Shown here one piece after another: positions 46,972-53,687 of a DNA stretch of 53,687 nt. Numbering within the stretch: position 1 is the first letter of the stretch; every line of letters begins with the position of its first letter. Where the stretch lies: positions 1-53,687 of the forward strand of contig CALPVV020000005.1 of the NCBI GenBank assembly GCA_943327105.2. The letters are read 5' to 3'. Position numbers and translations under genes: made by a program. Below the pieces are notes generated by a model that ran no database searches, had not been told where the DNA came from, and saw nothing but the letters and a program-made list of their open reading frames with translations. This DNA comes from Nitrosovibrio sp. Nv4 (GTDB lineage: Bacteria; Bdellovibrionota; UBA1018; CAIMNF01).

Positions 46972-47805
46972 ATGGGTTTAAGAGTAAATACGAATATTGC
47001 TTCATTGACCGCTCAACGCAGTCTCGGTTCCACAAAAATGGAACTCGACAAGCACTTGCAAAGATTATCCAGCGGAAGCCGGATCAACAGCGCAGGTGAC
47101 GATGCCGCAGGTCTGGCCATCTCGGAAAATCTCCGGGCCCAGATCCGTGGACTGAAACAAGCCAAACGAAACTCACAAGATGGGATCTCTCTCATTCAGG
47201 TGAGCGAAGGTGGCCTGAACGAAGTGTCGAACATTCTGGTTCGATTGCGTGAGTTGGCGATCCAATCTGCATCGGACACGATCGGTGACCGCGAAAGAAG
47301 TTTTACCGATCGAGAGTTCCAAGCTCTCAAATCGGAAATGGGAAGAATTTCTGAATCGACCACTTTCAATGGCACCCCCTTGCTCAATGGACAGGCGGGA
47401 GTTTTTGAAATCCAGGTCGGCACAGGAAACAACCCTCTGACTGATCGGGTATCATACGACGCTCAGAATTCCGACGTGACTCTAGAGTCATTGGGAATGG
47501 TGGGTGAAAGTGTCGCCAGCAAACAAGGTTCTCAACTCACGCTAGGAGTGATCGATAATGCGCTCAACCGCGTGAATCAGATTCGTGCCGATCTTGGAGC
47601 CATGCAGAACAGGCTTCAATCTACGATCAACAATCTGAGTATTAATGAAGAAAATTTGGCTTCGGCAAATAGCCGGATTCGTGATGCTGACCTCGCTGAG
47701 GAAGTATCAGAGATGACCAAAAACAACATCTTGCTTCAATCAGGAATTTCAGTCCTTGGACAGGCGAATAGCTCGATCCAATCTTCACTGAAGCTTCTGG
47801 GTTAA
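46972..47805 (+). CDS. flagellin, second copy (277 aa)
   Basis: A short flagellin with intact terminal domains: MGLRVNTNIASLTAQRSLG, LSSGSRINSAGDDAAGLAI, and a C-terminus with SRIRDADLAEEVSEMTKNN and QSSLKLLG. The ATG has only a weak site of its own (ACGGAT), overlapped by the minicistron. It is closely similar in sequence and length to the third copy, suggesting a recent duplication, and less similar to the first. Confidence 0.95.
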   Translation: MGLRVNTNIASLTAQRSLGSTKMELDKHLQRLSSGSRINSAGDDAAGLAISENLRAQIRGLKQAKRNSQDGISLIQVSEGGLNEVSNILVRLRELAIQSASDTIGDRERSFTDREFQALKSEMGRISESTTFNGTPLLNGQAGVFEIQVGTGNNPLTDRVSYDAQNSDVTLESLGMVGESVASKQGSQLTLGVIDNALNRVNQIRADLGAMQNRLQSTINNLSINEENLASANSRIRDADLAEEVSEMTKNNILLQSGISVLGQANSSIQSSLKLLG

Positions 47806-47822
47806 GGCGGGAATAACAAAAT

Positions 47823-47898
47823 CGGCATGGATGCCGTGGGCTAACGAAGGATCGAAGGCTCTCGTCACGGAGGATCAGTAACAATGAATGGAGGCTAG
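47823..47898 (+). promoter_or_regulatory. flagellin-3 leader: GGA stem-loop and minicistron
   Basis: The same AAAATCGGCATGGATGCCG block as before flagellin 2 starts here (palindrome 47823-47836), 78 bases before the ATG. Further GGA motifs are AAGGAT (47847-47852), ACGGAGGAT (47867-47875) and ATGGAGG (47888-47894). The frame ATG AAT GGA GGC TAG (47884-47898) ends two bases before the flagellin start. Confidence 0.5.
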
Positions 47899-47900
47899 AT

Positions 47901-48734
47901 ATGGGTTTAAGAATCAATACGAATGTCGCTTCACTGGCGGCAATGAGAACATTGGGTAATACAAAAAATAATTTGGATGCGAGCCTTGAGCGACTATCCA
48001 GCGGATCACGAATCAACCGCGCCGGCGACGATGCAGCGGGACTTGCGATCTCTGAAAACTTGCGGGCATCCATCCGTGGATTCCGACAGGCTAAACGAAA
48101 CGCACAAGACGGAATCTCGCTCATGCAGGTTTCAGAAGGTGGGTTGAATGAAGTATCGAACATGCTGGTCAGGTTGCGCGAGTTGGCGATCCAAGCCGCT
48201 TCAGACACCATCGGTGACAAGGAAAGAAGCTTTACCGATCGTGAATTTCAAGCCTTAAAATCTGAAATTCAACGTGTTGCCGACTCAACTAACTTCAATG
48301 GCACGGAACTCTTGAACGGTACTAATGGAATATTTGAGATCCAAGTCGGGATCAATAATAATCCGATGTCTGATCGAGTGGTCTACAATGCTGAAAATGC
48401 AAACGTTTCGCTCGAAGCTCTCGGGTTGATCGGTGAAAGCGTCTCTTCAAAACTAGGAGCACAAACCACCCTATCCCAACTCGATAACGCACTTTATCGC
48501 GTGAACAATGTGCGAGCCGATCTCGGAGCCATGCAGAACAGACTACAGTCGACGATCAACTCGCTTTCGATCAGCGATGAAAACCTCTCTGCCGCGAACT
48601 CACGCATCCGCGATACCGATATGGCGCAAGAAATCTCGGAAATGACGAAGAACAATATCTTGATGCAATCTGGAATCTCAGTATTGGGTCAAGCAAACAA
48701 CCAAGTTCAATCAACTCTTAAACTTCTGGGTTGA
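47901..48734 (+). CDS. flagellin, third copy (277 aa)
   Basis: A short flagellin: MGLRINTNVASLAAMRTLG, LSSGSRINRAGDDAAGLAI, C-terminus SRIRDTDMAQEISEMTKNN and QSTLKLLG. It is strongly similar to the second copy. GGAGG precedes the ATG at a good distance (six bases) inside the minicistron. It is the last of the series, before a strong hairpin. Confidence 0.95.
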   Translation: MGLRINTNVASLAAMRTLGNTKNNLDASLERLSSGSRINRAGDDAAGLAISENLRASIRGFRQAKRNAQDGISLMQVSEGGLNEVSNMLVRLRELAIQAASDTIGDKERSFTDREFQALKSEIQRVADSTNFNGTELLNGTNGIFEIQVGINNNPMSDRVVYNAENANVSLEALGLIGESVSSKLGAQTTLSQLDNALYRVNNVRADLGAMQNRLQSTINSLSISDENLSAANSRIRDTDMAQEISEMTKNNILMQSGISVLGQANNQVQSTLKLLG

Positions 48735-48770
48735 TAGGATAAGATGAAGTAAAGCCAAACATTCAGGGCC

Positions 48771-48798
48771 GGGAGGAGTGCAAGGATGCATTCCTCCC
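48771..48798 (+). terminator. hairpin after the third flagellin
   Basis: GGGAGGAGTGCA, loop AGGA, TGCATTCCTCCC: 12 pairs including one G-T. No T-run follows closely, so it may end the mRNA by Rho or protect its 3' end. It also contains GGA sites (GGAGGA, AAGGAT). Confidence 0.5.
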
Positions 48799-48832
48799 AT
48801 CAGCCTCCACTTTTGGCCAAAGGAAAATTGGA

Positions 48833-49708
48833 ATGACCAATCATGTGAAAATACTGATCGTAGGCGGCAATGGTTTTGTGGGCTCAGCCCTTTCGAAATC
48901 ATTAAGTCGTTATTTTCAGGTTTACAGTACATTCCGTCGTTCTTATACACCGGTAAAAAACGTCATTCACCTTCCGTTGCCCTCGCTTAGTGAAAAAGAG
49001 ATCTGTGACCGCATGATTCAGGCTGTAGAGCCCAATGTGGTCATTTACTGTCTTGGATCAAACAATGAAGCTGAGGCTGAACGCGATCCGCGTGGTTTTC
49101 AGACATTGCATTCCGGTGGCCTTACCCACCTCATTCACGCTGTTGATCTTTTAAAATCAAAATTCATTTACATTTCTTCCGACTTTATCTTTTCTGGACT
49201 GGAAGGAAACTTTTACGAATCTGACTCCACCGTTCCCGCAACCCAAATTGGCAAAGCAAAACTCGGTGCTGAAAATATTGTTAAAACCCGTTCTTTGAAT
49301 CATTTAATTGTTCGATGTGCCCCTCTGATCGGCAGAGGCACTCTTGACCACACCTCCTGGCTTGACCATGTTCGCGAGTCGATCTTGTTGCAAAAAAAGA
49401 TCGAAATGCCTTCTCGGGCATCTCACAATCCTGTTCACATATCATTTCTGTCTGACTTATTAAAAAAGGCGATCGAGAGAGATCTTCGAAATAAAATCCT
49501 GCATGTAGGTGGCTTAACTAAGATCACCCCTTATGAACTGAGCCGACAGTTTTTACAGAAAATCGGCCTACCAACAGAACTGATCGAACCAGCAGATACC
49601 GTTGGAACTAATGCATCAAAAATAGATTATTCGCTTAATTTTACAGAAACACTGAAGTTAGTCGAGGCTGAGCCCTTGCTCCTGGAGCAAAGCCTTGATC
49701 TGCTCTAA
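48833..49708 (+). CDS. extended SDR protein, RmlD-like, lacking the catalytic tyrosine
   Basis: The protein has 291 aa. The NAD(P)-binding motif GGNGFVG lies at residues 11-17 and the YISSDFIFSG strand gives the active-site Ser/Thr. In the dTDP-4-dehydrorhamnose reductase family the next motif is YGxxK; here it reads TQIGKAKLGAEN, with Ile in the Tyr position. The enzyme may therefore be inactive or work as a binding protein. It follows the flagellin cluster and may modify sugar precursors for flagellin glycosylation. The end overlaps the convergent gene by 51 bp. Confidence 0.75.
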   Translation: MTNHVKILIVGGNGFVGSALSKSLSRYFQVYSTFRRSYTPVKNVIHLPLPSLSEKEICDRMIQAVEPNVVIYCLGSNNEAEAERDPRGFQTLHSGGLTHLIHAVDLLKSKFIYISSDFIFSGLEGNFYESDSTVPATQIGKAKLGAENIVKTRSLNHLIVRCAPLIGRGTLDHTSWLDHVRESILLQKKIEMPSRASHNPVHISFLSDLLKKAIERDLRNKILHVGGLTKITPYELSRQFLQKIGLPTELIEPADTVGTNASKIDYSLNFTETLKLVEAEPLLLEQSLDLL

Positions 49709-50257
49709 CAATACCTTCTGACTAGGCTTCACTTTCTTCATCTCACGAGAAGCACGAGTGAATTCAGAGAAGTAATGTTTAGAAACTTGGTCGGCTTCAA
49801 CATTTTCAGAACGATAGGTCCAGCGTACATTTCCGAACGCACCCATCTGAGCTAAAATCTCTTCAGCCGATGGCACTTCGATATCTGATTTTGAACCAGC
49901 TGCCGCATGCTGATCATAAGAGAACTGAATCACTCCATGAGCTGTATTTGCAACGATGAGCTTAACCCCATTGCGATACAGCATGAAGTCGGCAGCACCC
50001 TGAGTGAGATTAAAAATCTTGATTTCAGCAAATTTTTTGCCTGCCTCAGAAAAAGAATTGAATACGCGAACGTACTCTTGGAAAAAAGACCTAAGGTCAT
50101 TCAAAAAATCGACCGTGCTCTCTTCAATGGCCTGATCAGGGGCACCTAAGCGGTTCAAGTTCAACAGGGCTTCAGCCTCTGGTGACAATTCTGAACGAGT
50201 CAGATCATGGATCCAACCCGAAGCATCTGCAATATGTATGGATTCTTTTTTTCTCAT
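49658..50257 (-). CDS. hypothetical protein, 199 aa
   Basis: I do not recognise the protein. It has a helical start (LTRSELSPEAEALLNL), a central alpha-beta region with FNLTQGAADFMLYRNGVKL and a Lys/Glu-rich helical tail, with no signal peptide or membrane segment. The frame also allows a GTG at 50263; I used the ATG at 50257. The gene lies downstream of 6S RNA on the same strand with no clear terminator between, so it may be read from the same transcript, like ygfA behind ssrS in enterobacteria. Confidence 0.65.
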   Translation of the reverse strand: MRKKESIHIADASGWIHDLTRSELSPEAEALLNLNRLGAPDQAIEESTVDFLNDLRSFFQEYVRVFNSFSEAGKKFAEIKIFNLTQGAADFMLYRNGVKLIVANTAHGVIQFSYDQHAAAGSKSDIEVPSAEEILAQMGAFGNVRWTYRSENVEADQVSKHYFSEFTRASREMKKVKPSQKVLLEQIKALLQEQGLSLD

Positions 50258-50315
50258 ACTCACTTCAAGTTTAGGAATGGTTAATTGGTAATGTCAAATA
50301 ATTAAAGAAGTTTAG

Positions 50316-50482
50316 GTGCTTAGGGTCCAGGACTGACATTGGAGCCCCAGAATTTTACGTGGGCGCCGTATGCTCACTTTAGGCTTCCTACTCTAAGGCA
50401 GGCATGCTCACCATGAGACAGGCACAGCCCCCTGGGTCAATGACTGTCGGGTCCAGATGTGTTTTGAACTGGCCCCTAAGCT
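50316..50482 (-). ncRNA. ssrS: 6S RNA
   Basis: 6S RNA mimics an open promoter and traps the housekeeping RNA polymerase. On the minus strand the ends pair as GCTTAGGGGCCAG (50481-50469) with CTGGACCCTAAGC (50330-50318), 12 of 13 pairs, giving the long closing stem. The centre reads GGTGAGCATGCCTG followed by GTAGGAAGCCTAAA, very like the Escherichia coli 6S centre (GGUGAGCAUGC ... GAGAAGCCUUAAA, from memory). The length, about 165 bases, fits. An extended -10 promoter starts it. The island is richer in GC than the bases around it. Confidence 0.85.
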
Positions 50483-50487
50483 CTTTC

Positions 50488-50518
50488 AGTATAGCACTTT
50501 TTAAAGGGTGTTTACCAA
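50488..50518 (-). promoter_or_regulatory. promoter of 6S RNA
   Basis: The minus strand has TGCTATACT, an extended -10 (TGN-TATACT, 50496-50488); TTGGTA lies 19 bases before it as a weak -35. The predicted start is at about 50482, right at the first base of the closing stem. Confidence 0.6.
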
Positions 50519-50627
50519 TATTTTAATTATGTAAAAAATATTTAAAAAAAACCAGGCGCTACCTGACAGCTGGATTCAAATATTAGGGTTTACAGGGCGT
50601 AAAAATACTGACAATATTTAATTACGC

Positions 50628-51563
50628 ATGTCGGAAAACCTTAACGCGAAAAAAATATTAGTCGCAGACGACAGTCTTACGATTCAGAAAGTCATCCGTT
50701 TGGCGCTTTCTGGGGACGGCTATGAAATTCAAACAGTCTCCGATGGTAAAGAAGCCATCGAGCAGGCATCTCTTTTTCGCCCTGATATTTTCATTATTGA
50801 TGTTTCCCTTCCTGTTTTTGATGCCTACCAGGTTCGCGAACAACTTTTGAACAAACCGGACCTTAAAAACATTCCAGTGATTTTAATGTCAAGCGCATTT
50901 GAAAAGGTCGATGAAGCCAGAAGTAAAGAGCTCGGCTTCAGTGGTCATTTGATCAAGCCTTTTGATCCGTCACACCTCCGTTCCACATTGCTTTCCGTTT
51001 CAACAACCGCTCCTGCAAATGATCCGGTTATGGCAACGATCAATACCCCTTTTCACGAACCAATCCAGCACGATGATCCGCTGGGATTGAATCTTCCACC
51101 ATTGCGCACAGGCGCAAGTGCAGGAGAAGAGCAAGACGACATCATGAACATCACAAAAAACACTTTCCAAATGAGCGGCCTTGACCAGCAGGAATGGGGA
51201 ATGTTCGAGCCGGCCTTGATGAATGATACTCATCAATTCAATGATTCGGCACCTTCTCTTGCAGCTGAAGTGAGTGCATTTGACATGGACCCTATCGCTT
51301 CTGAAGAAGAAGTCGCTTACGCACAGGGGTTTCATGACCATTCCGGCGTAGAATCAGCGCCTCATCAATACAGCATCAGCTCAAACGAACTAGAAGTCAT
51401 GATCAAGATTGAAGTGGCGAAAGTACTCGATGAAATGCAAGCTTCAATCAAAGAACGCCTTCAACAGGAAATCTTCCTTTTCAATCAGCAACAGCTTCCA
51501 GCACTTGCTGAAAAGCTCTTGAAGGAAGAAATTCACAAGCTCCTCTCAGAGCCACCAGTCTGA
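50628..51563 (+). CDS. response regulator with long C-terminal tail
   Basis: The protein has 311 aa. A receiver (about 8-125) has KILVADDSLTIQKVI, FIIDVSLPVFDAY (phospho-Asp) and LIKPF. The linker (about 130-245) is low in structure. The tail (NELEVMIKIEVAKVLDEM ... LAEKLLKEEIHKLL) forms an amphipathic helix pair that is known from other delta-type response regulators. There is no DNA-binding domain, so it probably acts by protein contacts. No Shine-Dalgarno site precedes the ATG. Only 9 bp separate it from rph. Confidence 0.85.
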   Translation: MSENLNAKKILVADDSLTIQKVIRLALSGDGYEIQTVSDGKEAIEQASLFRPDIFIIDVSLPVFDAYQVREQLLNKPDLKNIPVILMSSAFEKVDEARSKELGFSGHLIKPFDPSHLRSTLLSVSTTAPANDPVMATINTPFHEPIQHDDPLGLNLPPLRTGASAGEEQDDIMNITKNTFQMSGLDQQEWGMFEPALMNDTHQFNDSAPSLAAEVSAFDMDPIASEEEVAYAQGFHDHSGVESAPHQYSISSNELEVMIKIEVAKVLDEMQASIKERLQQEIFLFNQQQLPALAEKLLKEEIHKLLSEPPV

Positions 51564-51572
51564 TTTAAATTT

Positions 51573-52325
51573 ATGAACCGAATCAATAGAACTTCTATGG
51601 ATCCGCGCCCCTGCGCGGTTGAAATCAACGTATCAAAGTATGCTGAAGGCTCATGCCTCATCAATACCGGTGACACCCGCGTTTTCTGTACGGCAAGCGT
51701 TGAAGAAAATGTACCCTCTTGGCTGAAAGAGAAAAATCGTCAGGCCGAAAAAAACGGAGAAGCAAAATCAGGCTGGATCACAGCCGAATACTCCATGCTT
51801 CCTCGCGCTACCCATACCCGTTCAAAGCGTGACCGCGAAAAAGTTTCAGGCAGAACCCAGGAAATACAACGCCTCATCGGCCGCGCACTTCGAGCAATGA
51901 TCAATCTTGAAAAACTAGGTGAACGCCAACTCATGATCGACTGCGATGTCATTCAGGCAGATGGTGGTACCCGTACTGCATCCATTACCGGTGCCTGCAT
52001 TGCTGTCGGCCTTGCCCTTTCTAAACTGATCAAAGACGGTAAGGTTCCAGCTTCAGTATTCACCGATACGGTTCAGGCAATCAGTGTCGGCATGAAAGAA
52101 GGCCAGGTTCTGGTTGATCTTGATTACGATGAAGATTCCACCTGCGATGTCGACATGAACTTCGTTCGCACTGGCTCTGGCCTGTTTGTAGAAATTCAAG
52201 GAACAGCTGAAAAAAGAGCCTTTTCAGAAGCAGATCTTCAAAAAATGATGAATGGTGCGGTTGGAGGCCTCAATAAGCTTCGCGACACTCAACTTCGCAT
52301 TCTGAAAGATCACCTGCCGCTATGA
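51573..52325 (+). CDS. rph: ribonuclease PH
   Basis: RNase PH trims the 3' ends of tRNA precursors with phosphate. The protein has 250 aa. Landmarks are INTGDTRVFCTASVEE, the phosphate-site SGRTQEIQRLIGRALR and CDVIQADGGTRTASITG, then KEGQVLVDLDYDEDS. The family length (about 240) fits. The gene overlaps nadC by 4 bp (ATGA). Confidence 0.97.
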   Translation: MNRINRTSMDPRPCAVEINVSKYAEGSCLINTGDTRVFCTASVEENVPSWLKEKNRQAEKNGEAKSGWITAEYSMLPRATHTRSKRDREKVSGRTQEIQRLIGRALRAMINLEKLGERQLMIDCDVIQADGGTRTASITGACIAVGLALSKLIKDGKVPASVFTDTVQAISVGMKEGQVLVDLDYDEDSTCDVDMNFVRTGSGLFVEIQGTAEKRAFSEADLQKMMNGAVGGLNKLRDTQLRILKDHLPL

Positions 52326-53191
52326 TCACCCTGGTTCACTCCTGGAAAAAATTTCTGACTCTTGGTCTTGAAGAAGACGCTTTTGGCTTTGACTGGACAG
52401 CTCGCGCAATCAAAGCGGGAACGAATTCGGGCAATCGATTCGTATCCGCAAAGCTTGTCGCCAAATCGCATGGCATCTGGGCTGCTGATGCTGGCTTGAA
52501 AGCACTTGAAATTTTAAGTACTGAAATGGGAATGCCCGTTAAGGTGAAGTCTTTCGTTCAAGATGGTGAAGTACTTGAGCCTAAGAAGGTCGTTTGCGAA
52601 TGGACCGGTGACTCAAGCAGTGTTCTTGTGTTTGAACGCACCTTTATCAATCTTGCAGCTTATTGTGGCGGTATTGCGCTTCAAACTCATCATCTTGTAC
52701 AAAAATCAAAATCTGCCGGATTAAAAAATCCACCACGCATCACCGGCACTCGCAAAACACTGCCTGGATTTCGTGAACTTGCAATTCAAAGCACACTGAT
52801 CGGTGGCGCACATCCTCACCGTTTTAACCTAAGCGGTGGCTTACTATTGAAAGAAAATCACATTGCAGCTGCGGGCGGTATTGCAGGGGCAGTAAAGAAT
52901 GCGCGCGAAGTGGCTCCTCATCTCCTGAAAATCGAGATCGAAGTCAGAAATCTTTCTGAACTCAATGAAGCGATTCAGGCCGGGGCGGAGGTGATCATGC
53001 TCGATAACTTCTCACCAGATCTAGTGAAAGAAGCCGTCAAACTCAAACCTGGCCATGTTCAGTTCGAAGTCTCGGGCGGTATCAATGAGGTAAACATCTC
53101 AAATTATCTCATTGAAGGTCTCGATGTTATTTCCGTCGGCAGCATTACCCATTCGGTCAAGTCGATTGACCTGTCGTTGCTGGTTGAATGA
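52322..53191 (+). CDS. nadC: nicotinate-nucleotide pyrophosphorylase (carboxylating)
   Basis: NadC turns quinolinate into nicotinate mononucleotide in NAD synthesis. The protein has 289 aa. Family landmarks are the TGTRKTLPGFR-like segment (ITGTRKTLPGFRELA), GGAHPHRFNLSGGLLLKENH, EIEVRNLSELNEA and EVIMLDNFSP, then FEVSGGIN and SVGSITHS. All substrate-binding positions seem intact. It overlaps birA convergently by 35 bp. Its product, NAD, is the substrate of LigA encoded earlier in the window. Confidence 0.97.
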   Translation: MITLVHSWKKFLTLGLEEDAFGFDWTARAIKAGTNSGNRFVSAKLVAKSHGIWAADAGLKALEILSTEMGMPVKVKSFVQDGEVLEPKKVVCEWTGDSSSVLVFERTFINLAAYCGGIALQTHHLVQKSKSAGLKNPPRITGTRKTLPGFRELAIQSTLIGGAHPHRFNLSGGLLLKENHIAAAGGIAGAVKNAREVAPHLLKIEIEVRNLSELNEAIQAGAEVIMLDNFSPDLVKEAVKLKPGHVQFEVSGGINEVNISNYLIEGLDVISVGSITHSVKSIDLSLLVE

Positions 53192-53687
53192 CCTTTGAGA
53201 CTTCTTCAGAATATAGTGGAATCTTACGGCCTTCACTCTCGACCAACATTTCACCATATTCACCAAGACCAAGAACCACTCCCTCAAGGACTTTATCGTT
53301 CGATCTCCACGATATGGTCGCTCCATTTTTAAAAAGACTATGCCGCTCATAGTGGGCAATCAGTTGTTCCAGCGATTTTAATGAAGCCATTTCTTCAATG
53401 ATTGCTTCAAGTACGGTTATGGCCTCTGGTGCTACTTGGTCTTCTCGAAACGGAACCACGGCCGAAGAAACAAGTGGCGATTGAACCAGATTCAAACCAA
53501 TTCCTGCGATGATCTCTGCACCTTTTTTTTCGCAAAGAACGCCTGCAACTTTAAATGAGCCATCAATCCAAAGGTCATTCGGCCACTTCAGACTGATTCG
53601 GGTATCATCTGCCCCAAGTTTCACTAAAGCACGATGGGTACAAACACTGACCCAGAGTGGGGCCCATGTCGGTGGCTCAATAGGCAG
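53157..53687 (-). CDS. birA: biotin--protein ligase, 5' end missing
   Basis: BirA attaches biotin to the carrier protein of acetyl-CoA carboxylase. The C-terminal 176 codons are present; the reading frame remains open at the window end (LPIEPPTWAPLWVSV...). The conserved LKWPNDLWIDG and KVAGVLCE, then AGIGLNL are the biotin- and ATP-binding parts. A C-terminal SH3-like domain is present. The start of the gene is outside the window. The 3' end overlaps nadC by 35 bp. Confidence 0.9.
   Translation of the reverse strand: MPIEPPTWAPLWVSVCTHRALVKLGADDTRISLKWPNDLWIDGSFKVAGVLCEKKGAEIIAGIGLNLVQSPLVSSAVVPFREDQVAPEAITVLEAIIEEMASLKSLEQLIAHYERHSLFKNGATISWRSNDKVLEGVVLGLGEYGEMLVESEGRKIPLYSEEVSKVIQPATTGQST

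Noticed and set aside
47642-48220. 192-codon frame antisense to flagellins 2 and 3
   Set aside because: It is a mirror of conserved flagellin codons; similar frames occur antisense to each flagellin copy.
50316-50482. Signal recognition particle RNA or tmRNA as an identity for the structured island
   Set aside because: The SRP GGAAG tetraloop helix and the tRNA-like ends of tmRNA are absent, while the centre and closing stem fit 6S RNA.

Overview
The window looks like a chromosomal segment from a flagellated Gram-negative bacterium of the Bdellovibrionota / former Deltaproteobacteria type. This placement is an inference. It rests on short flagellins in tandem, a type-B (single cytochrome b) succinate dehydrogenase, hybrid CheA kinases, PilZ proteins, a receiver protein with a long tail next to rph, and many small proteins of unknown family. 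No ribosomal RNA, tRNA, CRISPR array or prophage was seen.

Layout. 1-3050: a truncated MFS transporter, an unknown secreted protein and a DUF4143-type ATPase. 3054-8690: the sdhCAB operon (minus), divergent from a LysR regulator whose gene overlaps a cyclic-nucleotide-binding protein and an LpxH-like phosphoesterase. 8682-9473: a REP-associated (Y1/RAYT) transposase enclosed by a perfect 43-bp inverted repeat. 9474-16774: a patatin lipase, a small HTH/coiled-coil protein, an outer-membrane barrel protein, ligA, a secreted HExxH protein and radA. 16775-28654: a large chemotaxis locus built around two divergent hybrid CheA kinases (REC-CheA and CheA-REC), with CheX, CheY, CheW, a soluble double-PAS receptor, CheB and CheR. 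28651-32472: an ABC1 kinase coupled to cheR, glpK and a HutG-like hydrolase. 32504-35608: a GYF_2 membrane protein, two PilZ proteins and several very small genes, one of which resembles the FliG-binding tail of FliF. 35658-45463: hemH, exbBD, tkt, a GNAT, a second ABC1 kinase, rnr and pyrD. 45496-48798: a 24-residue lysine repeat peptide, then three flagellin genes behind phased T-tracts and a sigma-28-like promoter. 48833-53687: an SDR protein, an unknown gene, a 6S RNA gene, a response regulator, rph, nadC and a truncated birA.

How it fits together. Much of the window concerns motility and its control: receptors and kinases (16.8-28.7 kb), c-di-GMP receptors and a possible FliG-binding peptide (33.9-35.3 kb), and flagellin supply (45.8-48.8 kb). 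All three flagellin leaders carry a stem-loop with GGA in the loop plus GGA at the ribosome-binding region. This is the layout used by CsrA to control flagellin translation elsewhere. The rest is central metabolism and RNA/DNA maintenance, in tightly packed genes with many ATGA overlaps and several apparently leaderless transcripts (hemH, radA).
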